DNA from: DASRSS01 sp035656335
GTDB lineage: Bacteria; Actinomycetota; Actinomycetes; Mycobacteriales; Jatrophihabitantaceae
NCBI GenBank assembly: GCA_035656335.1
Contig: DASRSS010000034.1
Coordinates: 1 to 30,191, forward strand
DNA: 30,191 bases
Reading direction: 5' to 3'
The notes below the pieces were generated by a model that worked only from the letters and a program-made list of their open reading frames with translations, was not told the origin of the DNA and made no database searches. Below, in pieces: positions 15,503 to 23,015 of this stretch. The stretch's first letter is position 1. Each line of letters opens with the position of its first letter. A program made the translations under genes and the position numbers.

Positions 15503-16381
15503 ATGACTTCCATAAATCGAGCTGTACTGATCACCGGGGCGAACGGCGGCGTCGGCCGCGCGCTGGTGGACCACTTCGTCGCCGGCGGTTGGCGCGTGTT
15601 CGCCGGCGTGCGCTCCCTCGCGTCCGCCGACGCCGCCGTGCAGGGACGAGCCGCGGTCACCGCCGTGCGCATCGACCTCACCGACGCGGCCGGCCTCGCG
15701 GACACGCACCGAGAGGTCGCCGAACAGTTGCGCCGCGAAGGGTTGACCGGACTCGCCGGCCTGATCAACAACGCCGGTAAGAGTGTCGACGGCCCGCTCG
15801 AGCTGACTCCGGTGGACGAGTTGGCCGAGAGCTTCGCCGTCAACGTCGTCGGGACGGTCGCCGTCACGCAGGCGTTCCTGCCGCTGCTGCGGCCGGCACA
15901 CGGTCGCATCGTGAACATGGGCGGCGCCGCCGGTCGAGTGGCCATGCCGATGTACGGTGCCCTCTCGGCGTCCAAGGCAGCGCTCGACTCGGTCAGCGAC
16001 GTGCTGCGAATGGAGTTGCTGCGCCAGGGCATTCGCGTCAGCTACATCGAACCGGGCGCGCTGCAGACGACGTTCTTCGAACGGTCCGCCGAGGCCCGCG
16101 CCCGCAACGGGTACGCCGGATCCGCCGACTCGCAGGCCATCTACGCGGCGGCGATGGAACGGTCCACGAAGGCGATGTCGACGATGAAACCCGGCCCGCT
16201 CCAGCCGGTCGTCAAGGCGGTCGAGCACGCCCTGACGGCCAAGCGCCCGGCGCCGCGGTACGTCGTCGGCCGCGACGCCAAGCTCATCACCGGGGTCGTG
16301 CGGCGACTGCCGACCCGCACGCGGGACAAGGCGATCCTGCGCACGATGGATCTGCCGGCCGCGGCCTTCGTCCCGGCCTGA
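15503..16381 (+). CDS. Short-chain dehydrogenase-like protein with altered active site
   Basis: A 292-residue SDR-fold protein with the cofactor motif TGANGGVGRALVDHF near the N-terminus, LINNAGKSVDGPLEL, and the long C-terminal extension of the retinol-dehydrogenase-like (SDR28-type) group. The catalytic Ser and Tyr are not where expected. The usual NxSS is NMGG (IVNMGGAAGRVAMP), and the usual YxxxK reads LSASK within MYGALSASKAALDS, although a Tyr lies three residues earlier. The Lys is kept. Either the subfamily works differently or it is not an oxidoreductase. It is divergent from tetR, whose operator overlaps its promoter. I saw no ribosome binding site beyond a weak GGA, fitting a leaderless start. 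Confidence 0.88.
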   Translation: MTSINRAVLITGANGGVGRALVDHFVAGGWRVFAGVRSLASADAAVQGRAAVTAVRIDLTDAAGLADTHREVAEQLRREGLTGLAGLINNAGKSVDGPLELTPVDELAESFAVNVVGTVAVTQAFLPLLRPAHGRIVNMGGAAGRVAMPMYGALSASKAALDSVSDVLRMELLRQGIRVSYIEPGALQTTFFERSAEARARNGYAGSADSQAIYAAAMERSTKAMSTMKPGPLQPVVKAVEHALTAKRPAPRYVVGRDAKLITGVVRRLPTRTRDKAILRTMDLPAAAFVPA

Positions 16382-16436
16382 CCGCGTCCACGCACGGTCG
16401 CCGGGGCGGGTCACGAGGGCGGCAACTCCGGTACGG

Positions 16437-17099
16437 TCACGAAGGTTCGACGAGCTTGGACTCGTACGCGAAGATCACTGCCTGGACGCGGTCCCGAAGA
16501 TCGAACTTGGTGAGGATCCGGCTGATGTGGCTCTTCACCGTCGCCTCCGAGAGCGTGAGCGAGGCGGCGATCTCCTGGTTGCTCTGACCGAGAGCCAGCG
16601 CCTGCAGTACGTCCCGCTCGCGATCGGTGAGGCGAGCCAGCCGCTCGTCACGCATCGCCTGGGTGGCGGTGGGCATCCGCTGGGCGAAGGTGTCGAGCAG
16701 CCTGCGCGTCACGCGCGGCGCGACGACGGCTTCGCCCGCGGCTACGGTGCGGATCGCGGCGACCAGCTCGTCCGGCGGGACGTTCTTGAGGAGGAACCCG
16801 CTGGCGCCGGCACGCAGCCCGGCGAACGCGTACTCGTCGAGATCGAACGTGGTCAGGATCAGCACGCGCACCTCGGGATGCTCCCGGGAAATCGCTTCGG
16901 TGGCGGCGACGCCGTCCACGTCGGGCATGCGGACGTCCATGACGATCACATCCGGACGGTGCTCGGCGGCGGCCGCGATGGCCTCGCGGCCATTACCGGC
17001 TTCGGCGACGACGTCGAAGTCCTCGTGCGCGTCGAGGATCATGCGGAAGCCCACCCGCAAGAGTTGTTCGTCGTCCGCCAGCACGACCCGGATCGTCAT
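16437..17099 (-). CDS. LuxR/NarL-type response regulator
   Basis: A 220-residue response regulator. The receiver has acidic pair LADDEQ, phospho-acceptor Asp in VIVMDVRMPDVDG (about 54), LTTFD and the Lys in LLKNVPPDE. The C-terminal LuxR helix-turn-helix is LTDRERDVLQALALGQSNQE followed by IAASLTLSEATVKSHISRIL. It is the last gene of the ABC-kinase operon and starts 2 nt after the kinase stop. It is expected to be phosphorylated by that kinase and to control transcription, probably of the ABC genes. Confidence 0.94.
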   Translation of the reverse strand: MTIRVVLADDEQLLRVGFRMILDAHEDFDVVAEAGNGREAIAAAAEHRPDVIVMDVRMPDVDGVAATEAISREHPEVRVLILTTFDLDEYAFAGLRAGASGFLLKNVPPDELVAAIRTVAAGEAVVAPRVTRRLLDTFAQRMPTATQAMRDERLARLTDRERDVLQALALGQSNQEIAASLTLSEATVKSHISRILTKFDLRDRVQAVIFAYESKLVEPS

Positions 17100-17101
17100 C
17101 C

Positions 17102-17863
17102 TCACGCCTTCCCGGCCGCGTCGTCCCGCAGCGGGAGCCACGCGCTGACCCGCCAGCCGCTGGTGGTGGGCCCGGCGAACAGCCGGCCGTTGTGCAGCGC
17201 GACGCGTTCGCGCATGCCGATCAGCCCGTGCCCGAAGACGGCGGCCGGCGAGCCGGCCCCGCCGTTGTCGTCGACGACCACGCGCAGATCCTCCTGCCCC
17301 CGCCGGATGGACACCTGCAGCCGGGTCGCGCGTGGCGCGTGCTTGACGGTGTTGGTGATGCCTTCCTGCACCAGCCGGAACACGGCCAGCTGCAGTCCGG
17401 TGGACAGACCTTCGGTCGAACCGCTGGTGTGGTACGTGACGTGCAGGCCGGTGCTGCGCGCGGTCTCGAGCAGCGCGTCCACGTCCGCCAGGTTCGGCTC
17501 CGGATTCAGCGTCGCGTTCGGCTCATCGGGACCGGATCGCAGCAGCGCGAACGTGTCGCGCATCTCGGCGAGTGCGGTGCGTCCGGTCGCGGCGGCCTGA
17601 CGGATCGCCTCGCCGGCGCGCTCCGGGTCGCGTTCCAGCGTGAGCGCGGCTCCGTCGGTCAGCGCGATCATCACCGAGAGGTTGTGCGCCACGATGTCGT
17701 GCATCTCCCGGGCGATGCGGTTGCGCTCGGCCGTCACCGCGGCCTGGGTGAGCCGCGCACGGTGCTCTTCGGTGAGCCGCTCCCGGGCGTTGTCGCGCCG
17801 AGGACGGAGCTCCCGTGACCAGTGCACCCACGACATGCGTTCAGTGTCGCGCGTACGGCTCAC
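17102..17863 (-). CDS. Cytosolic DesK-type histidine kinase lacking membrane helices
   Basis: A 253-residue kinase with only the catalytic core. The HisKA_3 dimerisation domain contains RIAREMHDIVAHNLSVMIAL with the phospho-acceptor His. The ATPase has LAVFRLVQEGITNTVKHA, VVVDDNGGAG and GHGLIGMRERVALH. Relatives normally carry four to six N-terminal membrane helices as sensor; here translation opens about 45 residues before the His box. I chose GTG 17863 because it overlaps the permease stop by 4 nt (GTGA). ATG 17836 is an alternative giving 244 residues; neither has a clear ribosome binding site. The ABC permease encoded just upstream may serve as the sensor, an inference from the layout of Bce-like systems. 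Confidence 0.87.
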   Translation of the reverse strand: MSRTRDTERMSWVHWSRELRPRRDNARERLTEEHRARLTQAAVTAERNRIAREMHDIVAHNLSVMIALTDGAALTLERDPERAGEAIRQAAATGRTALAEMRDTFALLRSGPDEPNATLNPEPNLADVDALLETARSTGLHVTYHTSGSTEGLSTGLQLAVFRLVQEGITNTVKHAPRATRLQVSIRRGQEDLRVVVDDNGGAGSPAAVFGHGLIGMRERVALHNGRLFAGPTTSGWRVSAWLPLRDDAAGKA

Positions 17864-18738
17864 GCATCGCGACGACGCAGCACGTACAACCCGGCACCCA
17901 GCGCCGCCACGACGTACAGCGCGAACACACCGAGCCCCGCCCACGGCGCCAGCCGATCCGGCACCCGCTGCGTGGTCATTCCGGCGGTTCCGGCGAGCAG
18001 CGGCAGGTACTTGCTGACGTGCTCCTGCAGCGAGGCCGGCAGCGCCTGGGCCAGCAGCGGCAGCACCAGCAGCAGTCCGAACAGTGCCGCGATCGCACCA
18101 CCGGCGTTGCGGACGAGAAATCCGCAGCCGAGGCCGAGCAACCCGACACCCACCATGTAGAGGGCGGCGCCGAAGATCGCGCGGACCGCGCCGGGATAGC
18201 TGATCGAGACGCCGAGGCTGTGCCGCGCCCCGACACCAGGGTCGGTCGTGAATGCGATGCCGCCCTTGGCGGACAGGAACGCGCCGTGCACGTGATAGCC
18301 GCTGAGAACGGCCTGGCCGCTCAGGAACGCGATGAACGCGGCGATCAGTGTGATCAGGAAGATCACCGCGGCGAAGACCACAATCTTGGCGACCCACACC
18401 GGAACCCGCTTGGGAACGGCCGAGAGCGTCGCCCGGATCATGCCGGTGCTGTACTCGCCGGTGATGAACAGGACGCCGAGCACCCCGACGGCCAGTTGCG
18501 CCAGGTAGAACCCGCGCAGGCTCAGCTCCGTCTGGTCGGGCTCGAAGCCGCCGTGATGGGCGATGTCGTAGCCGCGCAGGTACGAGAACAAGACGCCCAG
18601 CCCGATCGAGATCAGCAGCGCGACGCCGATGCTCCACCAGGTCGAGCGCAGCGAACGGAACTTAATCCACTCGGAGTCGATCGCCCGCACCTGGGTGACG
18701 CCGAGGTGCGCCGGCGCGGCTTCGGCGACTGCGGTCAT
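17860..18738 (-). CDS. ABC-2 type transporter permease
   Basis: A 292-residue ABC-2 permease with six predicted helices. The N-terminal QVRAIDSEWIKFRSLRSTWW is the typical cytoplasmic lead-in of the actinobacterial ABC-2 permease group, followed by SIGVALLISIGLGVLF. A GEYSTGMIRATLSAVPKRVP loop lies after the second helix; the last helix region is FALYVVAALGAGLYVLRRRD. The large loop after residue ~150 (YHVHGAFLSAKGGIAF) is probably extracytoplasmic. ATG 18738 overlaps the ATPase stop by 4 nt. It likely exports a peptide, antibiotic or lipid; the substrate cannot be determined. Confidence 0.92.
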   Translation of the reverse strand: MTAVAEAAPAHLGVTQVRAIDSEWIKFRSLRSTWWSIGVALLISIGLGVLFSYLRGYDIAHHGGFEPDQTELSLRGFYLAQLAVGVLGVLFITGEYSTGMIRATLSAVPKRVPVWVAKIVVFAAVIFLITLIAAFIAFLSGQAVLSGYHVHGAFLSAKGGIAFTTDPGVGARHSLGVSISYPGAVRAIFGAALYMVGVGLLGLGCGFLVRNAGGAIAALFGLLLVLPLLAQALPASLQEHVSKYLPLLAGTAGMTTQRVPDRLAPWAGLGVFALYVVAALGAGLYVLRRRDA

Positions 18739-19655
18739 GAGGCCACCTCTTCCATCGGCGTGCCGAACTCGACGGCGTCCCGGGTCAGTTCCATGAACGC
18801 CTCCTCCAGCGACGGCTGCTGCGCGACCAACTCGACGAGCGCGATCCGCGCATCCGCGGCGACCCTGCCGACCTCGGCACTGGTCAGCCCGGTCACCAGG
18901 AGCAGATCCCGCTCGGTGCTGGTGACGCTCACCCCGTCGGCGGCGAGCAGATCACGCAGCCGCGGCGCCTCCTCCGTCCGCACCCGCACCACCTTCTGCC
19001 CCGACGCCGCGGTCAGCTCGGCCACGCTCGCGTCGGCGATCAGCCGGCCCTGTCCGACCACGATCAAGTGCGTCGCCGTCAGCGCCATCTCGCTCATCAG
19101 GTGCGACGACACGAAGACGGTGCGCCCCTCGGCGGCAAGCGATCGCAGCAGGGTGCGGATCCACAAAATGCCTTCGGGGTCCAGTCCGTTCACCGGCTCG
19201 TCGAGGATCAGCGTGTGGGGATCGCCCAGCAGCGCCGAGGCGATGCCGAGCCGTTGTCCCATGCCGAGCGAGAATCCGCCGGCACGCTTGCCCGCCACGT
19301 GCGTGAGCCCGACCAGGTCGAGCACCTCGTCCACGCGCCGCCGGCCGATACCGTGCGTGGCCGCCAGCGCGAGCAGGTGATTGCGGGCCGACCGTCCGGT
19401 GTGGACGGCCCGCGCCTCCAGCAGCGCGCCCACCTCGCACAGCGGCGCCCGCAACTCGTCGTAGCCGCGTCCGTTGATGGTGGCCGTACCCGAGGTAGGG
19501 CGGTCCAGCCCCAGCAGCATGCGCATGGTCGTGGACTTGCCCGCGCCGTTCGGGCCGAGGAATCCGGTCACCACGCCGGGTTGCACCACGAAGGACAGCC
19601 CGTCGACCGCGACCTTCTCGCCGTAGCGCTTGGTCAAGTCGAATGCTTCGATCAC
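18735..19655 (-). CDS. ABC transporter ATP-binding protein (drug/bacitracin type)
   Basis: A 306-residue DrrA/BcrA-like ATPase. Walker A is GFLGPNGAGKSTTMRMLLGL, the signature is FSLGMGQRLGIASAL, Walker B is HTLILDEPVNGLDPEGI and the H-loop is FVSSHLMSE. The C-terminal ~85 residues (VRVRTEEAPRLRDLLAADGV, LVAQQPSLEEAFMELTRDAV) form the regulatory tail of this family. I chose GTG 19655, which opens the conserved IEAFDLTKRYG strand; a -10-like TAGCGT ends 8 nt upstream, so the message may be leaderless. ATG 19682 would add nine residues. It heads the operon ATPase, permease, kinase, regulator. Confidence 0.92.
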   Translation of the reverse strand: MIEAFDLTKRYGEKVAVDGLSFVVQPGVVTGFLGPNGAGKSTTMRMLLGLDRPTSGTATINGRGYDELRAPLCEVGALLEARAVHTGRSARNHLLALAATHGIGRRRVDEVLDLVGLTHVAGKRAGGFSLGMGQRLGIASALLGDPHTLILDEPVNGLDPEGILWIRTLLRSLAAEGRTVFVSSHLMSEMALTATHLIVVGQGRLIADASVAELTAASGQKVVRVRTEEAPRLRDLLAADGVSVTSTERDLLLVTGLTSAEVGRVAADARIALVELVAQQPSLEEAFMELTRDAVEFGTPMEEVAS

Positions 19656-19834
19656 GATGATCCACGCTAGGCACCTGCCCATCGCGGCGCATCAGCCTTG
19701 CGGATGAACCCGACCCGCAACTTTCGGCGCCGCCGGACCTGCTGTCGCCACGCCCGGACGTACCGTGAGCTGCGTGCCCGGTCCGCTGGATGGCGGCGTG
19801 ACTCGTCCGCCACGGACGTCGGAGGGAGCCGAGC

Positions 19835-19974
19835 TTGATCGACGACTTCGAGAAGCTGGTCGCCGACGCGGACGCGGCCGACTTGTCCGGGTGGGGCGTG
19901 CGCCGATGGAACGGTTGACGGTCGAGTTCTTCGACATCGGCGCGGTCGTGTACTTGCTGCGGAAGGTGATCTGA
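19835..19974 (+). pseudogene. SAM-dependent methyltransferase remnant
   Basis: Two pieces of a class I methyltransferase survive. A TTG start at 19835 behind a strong GGAGGGAG site gives LIDDFEKLVADADAADLSGW, like the N-terminus of this family. After a jump in frame near 19895-19905 comes MERLTVEFFDIGAVVYLLRK followed by VI and a stop, which matches the family's C-terminal VEFxDIGAVVYFLRKVIW signature cut exactly before the Trp. The SAM-binding core (~150 residues) and the final ~50 residues are gone. The 180 bp to the left (19656-19834) hold no other gene that I can see. The region to the right is AT-richer (19975-20030), suggesting another junction. Confidence 0.6.
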
Positions 19975-20042
19975 CTGCAACAACGCCACTAGCTAAGAAA
20001 ATTATCAAGTAGTGTACTCGACAGATAGTATCGCTCGCCGCG

Positions 20043-20231
20043 GATCCGCAGTTGACGTTCGTGCACCGCATCGAACTCGACCGCGACGACCGCATCCGCC
20101 GCGCCAAGGTCGTGGCCCCGTCCTGGTTCAACTGGCCGGCATTGCCCGTCGCCCTCACCGACACGATCGTCCCCGACTTCCCCCTTGCCAATAAGAGCTT
20201 CAACCTCTCCTACGCCGGTAACGACCTGTAG
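20043..20231 (+). pseudogene. Group-4 NiFe-hydrogenase-like large subunit, C-terminal remnant
   Basis: A 62-codon open stretch ending at TAG 20231, with no start codon and no N-terminal part, reads FVHRIELDRDDRIRRAKVVA, then PSWFNWPALPVALTDTIVPD, FPLANKSFNLSYAGNDL and stop. This matches the C-terminal end of HycE/HyfG/NuoD-like large subunits, where NWPxLxxA and DFPLINKSFxLCYACxD are usual. The Cys pair that ligates Ni-Fe reads Ser and Gly here, so the parent was probably a Cys-less, hydrogenase-like complex subunit of the type seen in actinobacterial hyc loci. The family call is from memory of the motif and should be treated as moderate. The rest of the gene has been lost. Confidence 0.5.
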
Positions 20232-20243
20232 CGGGGTCGGACA

Positions 20244-20293
20244 CAAAAAACTCCCGCCTTCGCTGGCTGCTGCGGCCCAGCGAAGGCGGGAGT
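20244..20293 (-). terminator. Strong rho-independent terminator after tRNA-Ser
   Basis: A 17-bp perfect stem (20250-20266 with 20277-20293) with a 10-nt loop is followed on the minus strand by six T residues (complement of 20245-20250). It lies just downstream of the tRNA-Ser 3' end and would end the tadA/tRNA-Ser transcript. Confidence 0.92.
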
Positions 20294-20301
20294 CTCGTTG
20301 G

Positions 20302-20387
20302 CGGTGGCGGTGGGATTCGAACCCACGGTGGCTGTTAACCACACACGCTTTCGAGGCGTGCTCCTTTGGCCGCTCGGACACGCCACC
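20302..20387 (-). tRNA. tRNA-Ser(CGA)
   Basis: An 86-nt class II tRNA with acceptor stem GGTGGCG/CGCCACC, a long variable arm, T-loop GGTTCGAATCC and anticodon CGA in the loop CTCGAAA. The discriminator is G, and CCA is encoded at 20301-20299. It lies 20 nt downstream of tadA on the same strand and is followed by the strong terminator. Confidence 0.97.
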
Positions 20388-20407
20388 GCCGAACAGGTTA
20401 CAGGACG

Positions 20408-20866
20408 CTAGCTCAGGCGTTTACCGGCGAAGAAGTTCGCGAGCAGTTCGGAGCACTCGTCCGCGCAAACGCCGGATGCGACCTCGGGCCGGTGGTTGAG
20501 CCGTCGGTCCCGGACCACGTCCCAGAGCGACCCGACGGCGCCGGCCTTCGGGTCCCAGGCACCGAACACCAGCCGCCCGATCCGGGACAGGACGATCGCC
20601 CCCGCGCACATGGTGCACGGCTCCAACGTCACGGCCAGCGTGCAGCCGTCCAGCCGCCACGAGCCGACCGCCTCGCCCGCGCGGCGCAGCGCGACGACCT
20701 CCGCGTGCGCGGTCGGGTCGTCACCGAGCTCGCGCTCGTTGTGCGCGCTCGCGATCAGCGCGCCGGATGCATCGAGCACCACCGCGCCGATAGGAACCTC
20801 GCCGAGATCGAGCGCGGCGCGCGCCTCGACCAGGGCGGCGCGCACGGCCGCGGCGTCGTCCGGCAC
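20408..20866 (-). CDS. tadA: tRNA-specific adenosine deaminase TadA
   Basis: A 152-residue zinc deaminase converting A34 to inosine in tRNA-Arg(ACG). The active site is HAEVVAL (Zn ligand His and proton-shuttle Glu) and LEPCTMCAGAI (two Zn-ligand Cys). EVPIGAVVLDASGALIASAH is the expected beta core, and the C-terminus LNHRPEVASGV fits the RNA-binding tail. GTG 20866 has AGGGG upstream; the longer frame to 20968 runs into the neighbouring gene and was rejected. Nine nt separate it from the deaminase-associated gene upstream. Confidence 0.95.
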   Translation of the reverse strand: MPDDAAAVRAALVEARAALDLGEVPIGAVVLDASGALIASAHNERELGDDPTAHAEVVALRRAGEAVGSWRLDGCTLAVTLEPCTMCAGAIVLSRIGRLVFGAWDPKAGAVGSLWDVVRDRRLNHRPEVASGVCADECSELLANFFAGKRLS

Positions 20867-20874
20867 GAGAGCCC

Positions 20875-21390
20875 CTAGGCGCGCAGGTCGTCGAACGTGT
20901 CCGCGCAGCCGGCCTTCTCGCACACGGCCACCAGCACGTCGATCGGCAGCGTGCCCTCGTGGGCGCACATCGCGAGCAGCTCGGCGGCGGACGTCCCCAG
21001 GTCCTCGACGATGTCCGCGTCACCGAACGGCGCGCTGTCGTGCGCGGGCGGCGCCGCCAGGTCCGCGTCGTCCTCGACGTCGCCCTCCGGGTCGTCGGCC
21101 GGTTCGCCGTCGCCGATCTCGGTCAGGTCCTCGGCGATCACTGCGGCCAGCGGGTAGTTGTCCGCCGCGTGCCCGTCCGACAGGAACGCCCGGGCGTCGT
21201 CCACGTCGTCGTCGACGCGGATGATCGCGGCGTACTCGTCGTCCTGCTCGATCAGGATCAGCCGGACGTCCCCGGTGGCGTCGATGGCGAGGTCGGCGAT
21301 GTCGGCGACGCTCTCGCAGTCGTCGACTTCGACCTCCTCGCCTCGCCACCGGCCGTTGGTCCGCACCAGCAAGGTCGCGAAGGAGGACAT
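20875..21390 (-). CDS. tRNA adenosine deaminase-associated protein (first copy)
   Basis: A 171-residue acidic protein of the actinobacterial family found next to tadA (TIGR03941 type). The N-terminal beta domain is SFATLLVRTNGRWRGEEVEV, then DVRLILIEQDDEYAAIIRVD. A very acidic linker, DDPEGDVEDDADLAAPPAHD, joins it to a helical end: ADIVEDLGTSAAELLAMCAH and LPIDVLVAVCEKAGCADTFD. The molecular role is unknown; proximity suggests support of tRNA editing. ATG 21390 lies 1 nt after the stop of the next paralogue upstream. Confidence 0.88.
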   Translation of the reverse strand: MSSFATLLVRTNGRWRGEEVEVDDCESVADIADLAIDATGDVRLILIEQDDEYAAIIRVDDDVDDARAFLSDGHAADNYPLAAVIAEDLTEIGDGEPADDPEGDVEDDADLAAPPAHDSAPFGDADIVEDLGTSAAELLAMCAHEGTLPIDVLVAVCEKAGCADTFDDLRA

Positions 21391-21391
21391 T

Positions 21392-21877
21392 TCAGCGCAT
21401 CACCTGGGCCGACTCGGTTGCGTGGGCGTACTCGTCGGCCAGACCGATCCGGTCGACGATCTCCTCGAGCATCTCGTCCGGGAAGGCGTCGATGTCATCG
21501 AGGATCTGCTCCATTTCGTCCTCGCTGAGACCGAGGTCCGCGAACAGATCGAGGTCGCCGATCGGCCAGACCTCGTCCAGCTCGTCGTCCTCCGGCGGGT
21601 CCTCGCCGAGCCGGGTCATGACCTGCTCGGCGAGCGGGTACTCGACCGCGGCCGTGAGGTCGGACAGCAACAGTGCGATGCGGACGCCGTCCAGCCGCGC
21701 GACGAGGAAGAACTCGTCGTCGACACAGGCGATCACGAACGGTCCGCCCTCCGGGTTCTGCGAGCGAAGCGCCTGCAGCAGCACGCCCAGATCGCTCAGA
21801 ACGGCCGGCGGCAGGGCTTCGATCCGCCAGGCACCCGCGTCACGAAAGGCAGCGACCGCGAACCCGTGCTGCGCCAT
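21392..21877 (-). CDS. tRNA adenosine deaminase-associated protein (second copy)
   Basis: A 161-residue paralogue of the downstream gene, with the same plan: a beta domain (GFAVAAFRDAGAWRIEALPP, FVIACVDDEFFLVARLDGV, ALLLSDLTAAVEYPLAEQV) and an acidic helical end (LFADLGLSEDEMEQILDDID, AFPDEMLEEIVDRIGLADEY). I chose ATG 21877 with GGTGGG before it; ATG 21913 would add twelve residues of unlikely sequence. It is the first gene of the block running to tRNA-Ser. The 142-nt gap to tyrA (21878-22019) must hold divergent promoters; only a TAACGT at 21978 was noted on the tyrA side. Confidence 0.85.
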   Translation of the reverse strand: MAQHGFAVAAFRDAGAWRIEALPPAVLSDLGVLLQALRSQNPEGGPFVIACVDDEFFLVARLDGVRIALLLSDLTAAVEYPLAEQVMTRLGEDPPEDDELDEVWPIGDLDLFADLGLSEDEMEQILDDIDAFPDEMLEEIVDRIGLADEYAHATESAQVMR

Positions 21878-22019
21878 CTGCCCACCGCCCTTCGTCCATC
21901 GCCTCGTGCCCATCGGTGCGAAGTATCGATCCTGACACGTCTGTCCCGCCTGCGGGAAGTGAGACAACAGCGAAGGCTAACGTTCCAGACGTGCGCCTTA
22001 CCTCGCGAAACCGCCGGCC

Positions 22020-23015
22020 GTGACCGCGACCTTCAACCGGGTGGCCGTTCTCGGGCTCGGTCTCATCGGCGGGTCGCTGATGCACGCCATCCGGCAGAAC
22101 GGTCTGGACGTCGTCGGCTACGACATCGACGCGCAGACCGCGGCGGCCGCGAGCGCCTCGGGCTTCCCGGTGATGCCGACGGACGCGGCCGCGGTGCGCG
22201 GCGCCGACCTGGTCGTGCTCGCCATGCCGCTGCCCCAGGTGCGGGACGCGCTGCGCTCGCTCGCTCCGCATCTCGCGCCCGGCGCGCTGCTGACCGACGT
22301 CGGGACGCTCAAGGCCCCCGTGCTGGCCGCGGTGCGCGAACTGGCCCCGGGCGCCCGCTTCGTCGGCGGCCATCCGCTCGCCGGTACCGAGGAGAGCGGC
22401 TGGGGCGCCACCGACCCGCTGCTGTTCCGGGACGCGCCCTGGACGCTGACCATCGAGCCGGAGACCGACCTGGCTGCCTGGGTGTCCGTCGCGGAGCTGG
22501 TCTGCGACCTCGGCGCCAAGCCCGTCCCGACCACGGCCGCCGAGCAGGATGCCGCCGTCGCGCACGTGATCGGCCTGCCCCACGTGCTGGCCGAGGTCCT
22601 CGCGCTGACCGGGCTGGCCGGCGGGCCGCTCGGGCTCTCGCTCGCCGCCGGGTCGTACCGGTCGGGCTCGCGCGTCGCGCGCACGCGTCCGGAGCTGGTC
22701 TCGACGTGGTGCGACGGCAACCCGCCGCTGATCACCGCACTGGACGACGTGATCGGACGGCTCTCGGCCGCGCGAGATCACCTCGCCTCGCGGCAGTCGG
22801 TGCTCGACCTGGCCGCCGCCGGATACCAGGCGCGGATGAACTGGGAGCACCGCCAGTTCGAACCCGTCGAGCTGCGGGCCAGCGTGGACGAGCTGTGCGC
22901 GCACGGACGGCTCGGCGGCTGGATCACCGCCGTGCTGCGCGACGACGCGAGCATCGCGCCCGGGGCGGCACCGATCGGCGAGCTGCGACTGCTCGGCATG
23001 CGCCCCTGCCCGTGA
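22020..23015 (+). CDS. tyrA: Prephenate dehydrogenase
   Basis: A 331-residue TyrA that oxidatively decarboxylates prephenate to 4-hydroxyphenylpyruvate with NAD(P)+, for tyrosine synthesis. The cofactor loop is AVLGLGLIGGSLMHAIRQNG, and the catalytic segment is FVGGHPLAGTEESGWGATDP with the essential His. The helical C-terminal domain carries AHVIGLPHVLAEVLALTGLA and AAGSYRSGSRVARTRPELVS. No ACT domain is present, which is usual for the short form. The start is GTG 22020 without a clear ribosome binding site. It is divergent from the tadA-associated block and followed by two tRNA genes. Confidence 0.95.
   Translation: MTATFNRVAVLGLGLIGGSLMHAIRQNGLDVVGYDIDAQTAAAASASGFPVMPTDAAAVRGADLVVLAMPLPQVRDALRSLAPHLAPGALLTDVGTLKAPVLAAVRELAPGARFVGGHPLAGTEESGWGATDPLLFRDAPWTLTIEPETDLAAWVSVAELVCDLGAKPVPTTAAEQDAAVAHVIGLPHVLAEVLALTGLAGGPLGLSLAAGSYRSGSRVARTRPELVSTWCDGNPPLITALDDVIGRLSAARDHLASRQSVLDLAAAGYQARMNWEHRQFEPVELRASVDELCAHGRLGGWITAVLRDDASIAPGAAPIGELRLLGMRPCP

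Noticed and set aside
19667..20203. 178-codon minus-strand frame in the remnant region
   Set aside because: No recognisable motif; it is antisense to the methyltransferase and hydrogenase remnants.
20306..20400. A coding frame across the tRNA-Ser gene
   Set aside because: The segment folds as a complete serine tRNA with encoded CCA; the frame is incidental.
21942..21955. TCCCGC-CT-GCGGGA hairpin in the tyrA divergent region
   Set aside because: The loop is only 2 nt, the stem is short, and it has no clear relation to a promoter.
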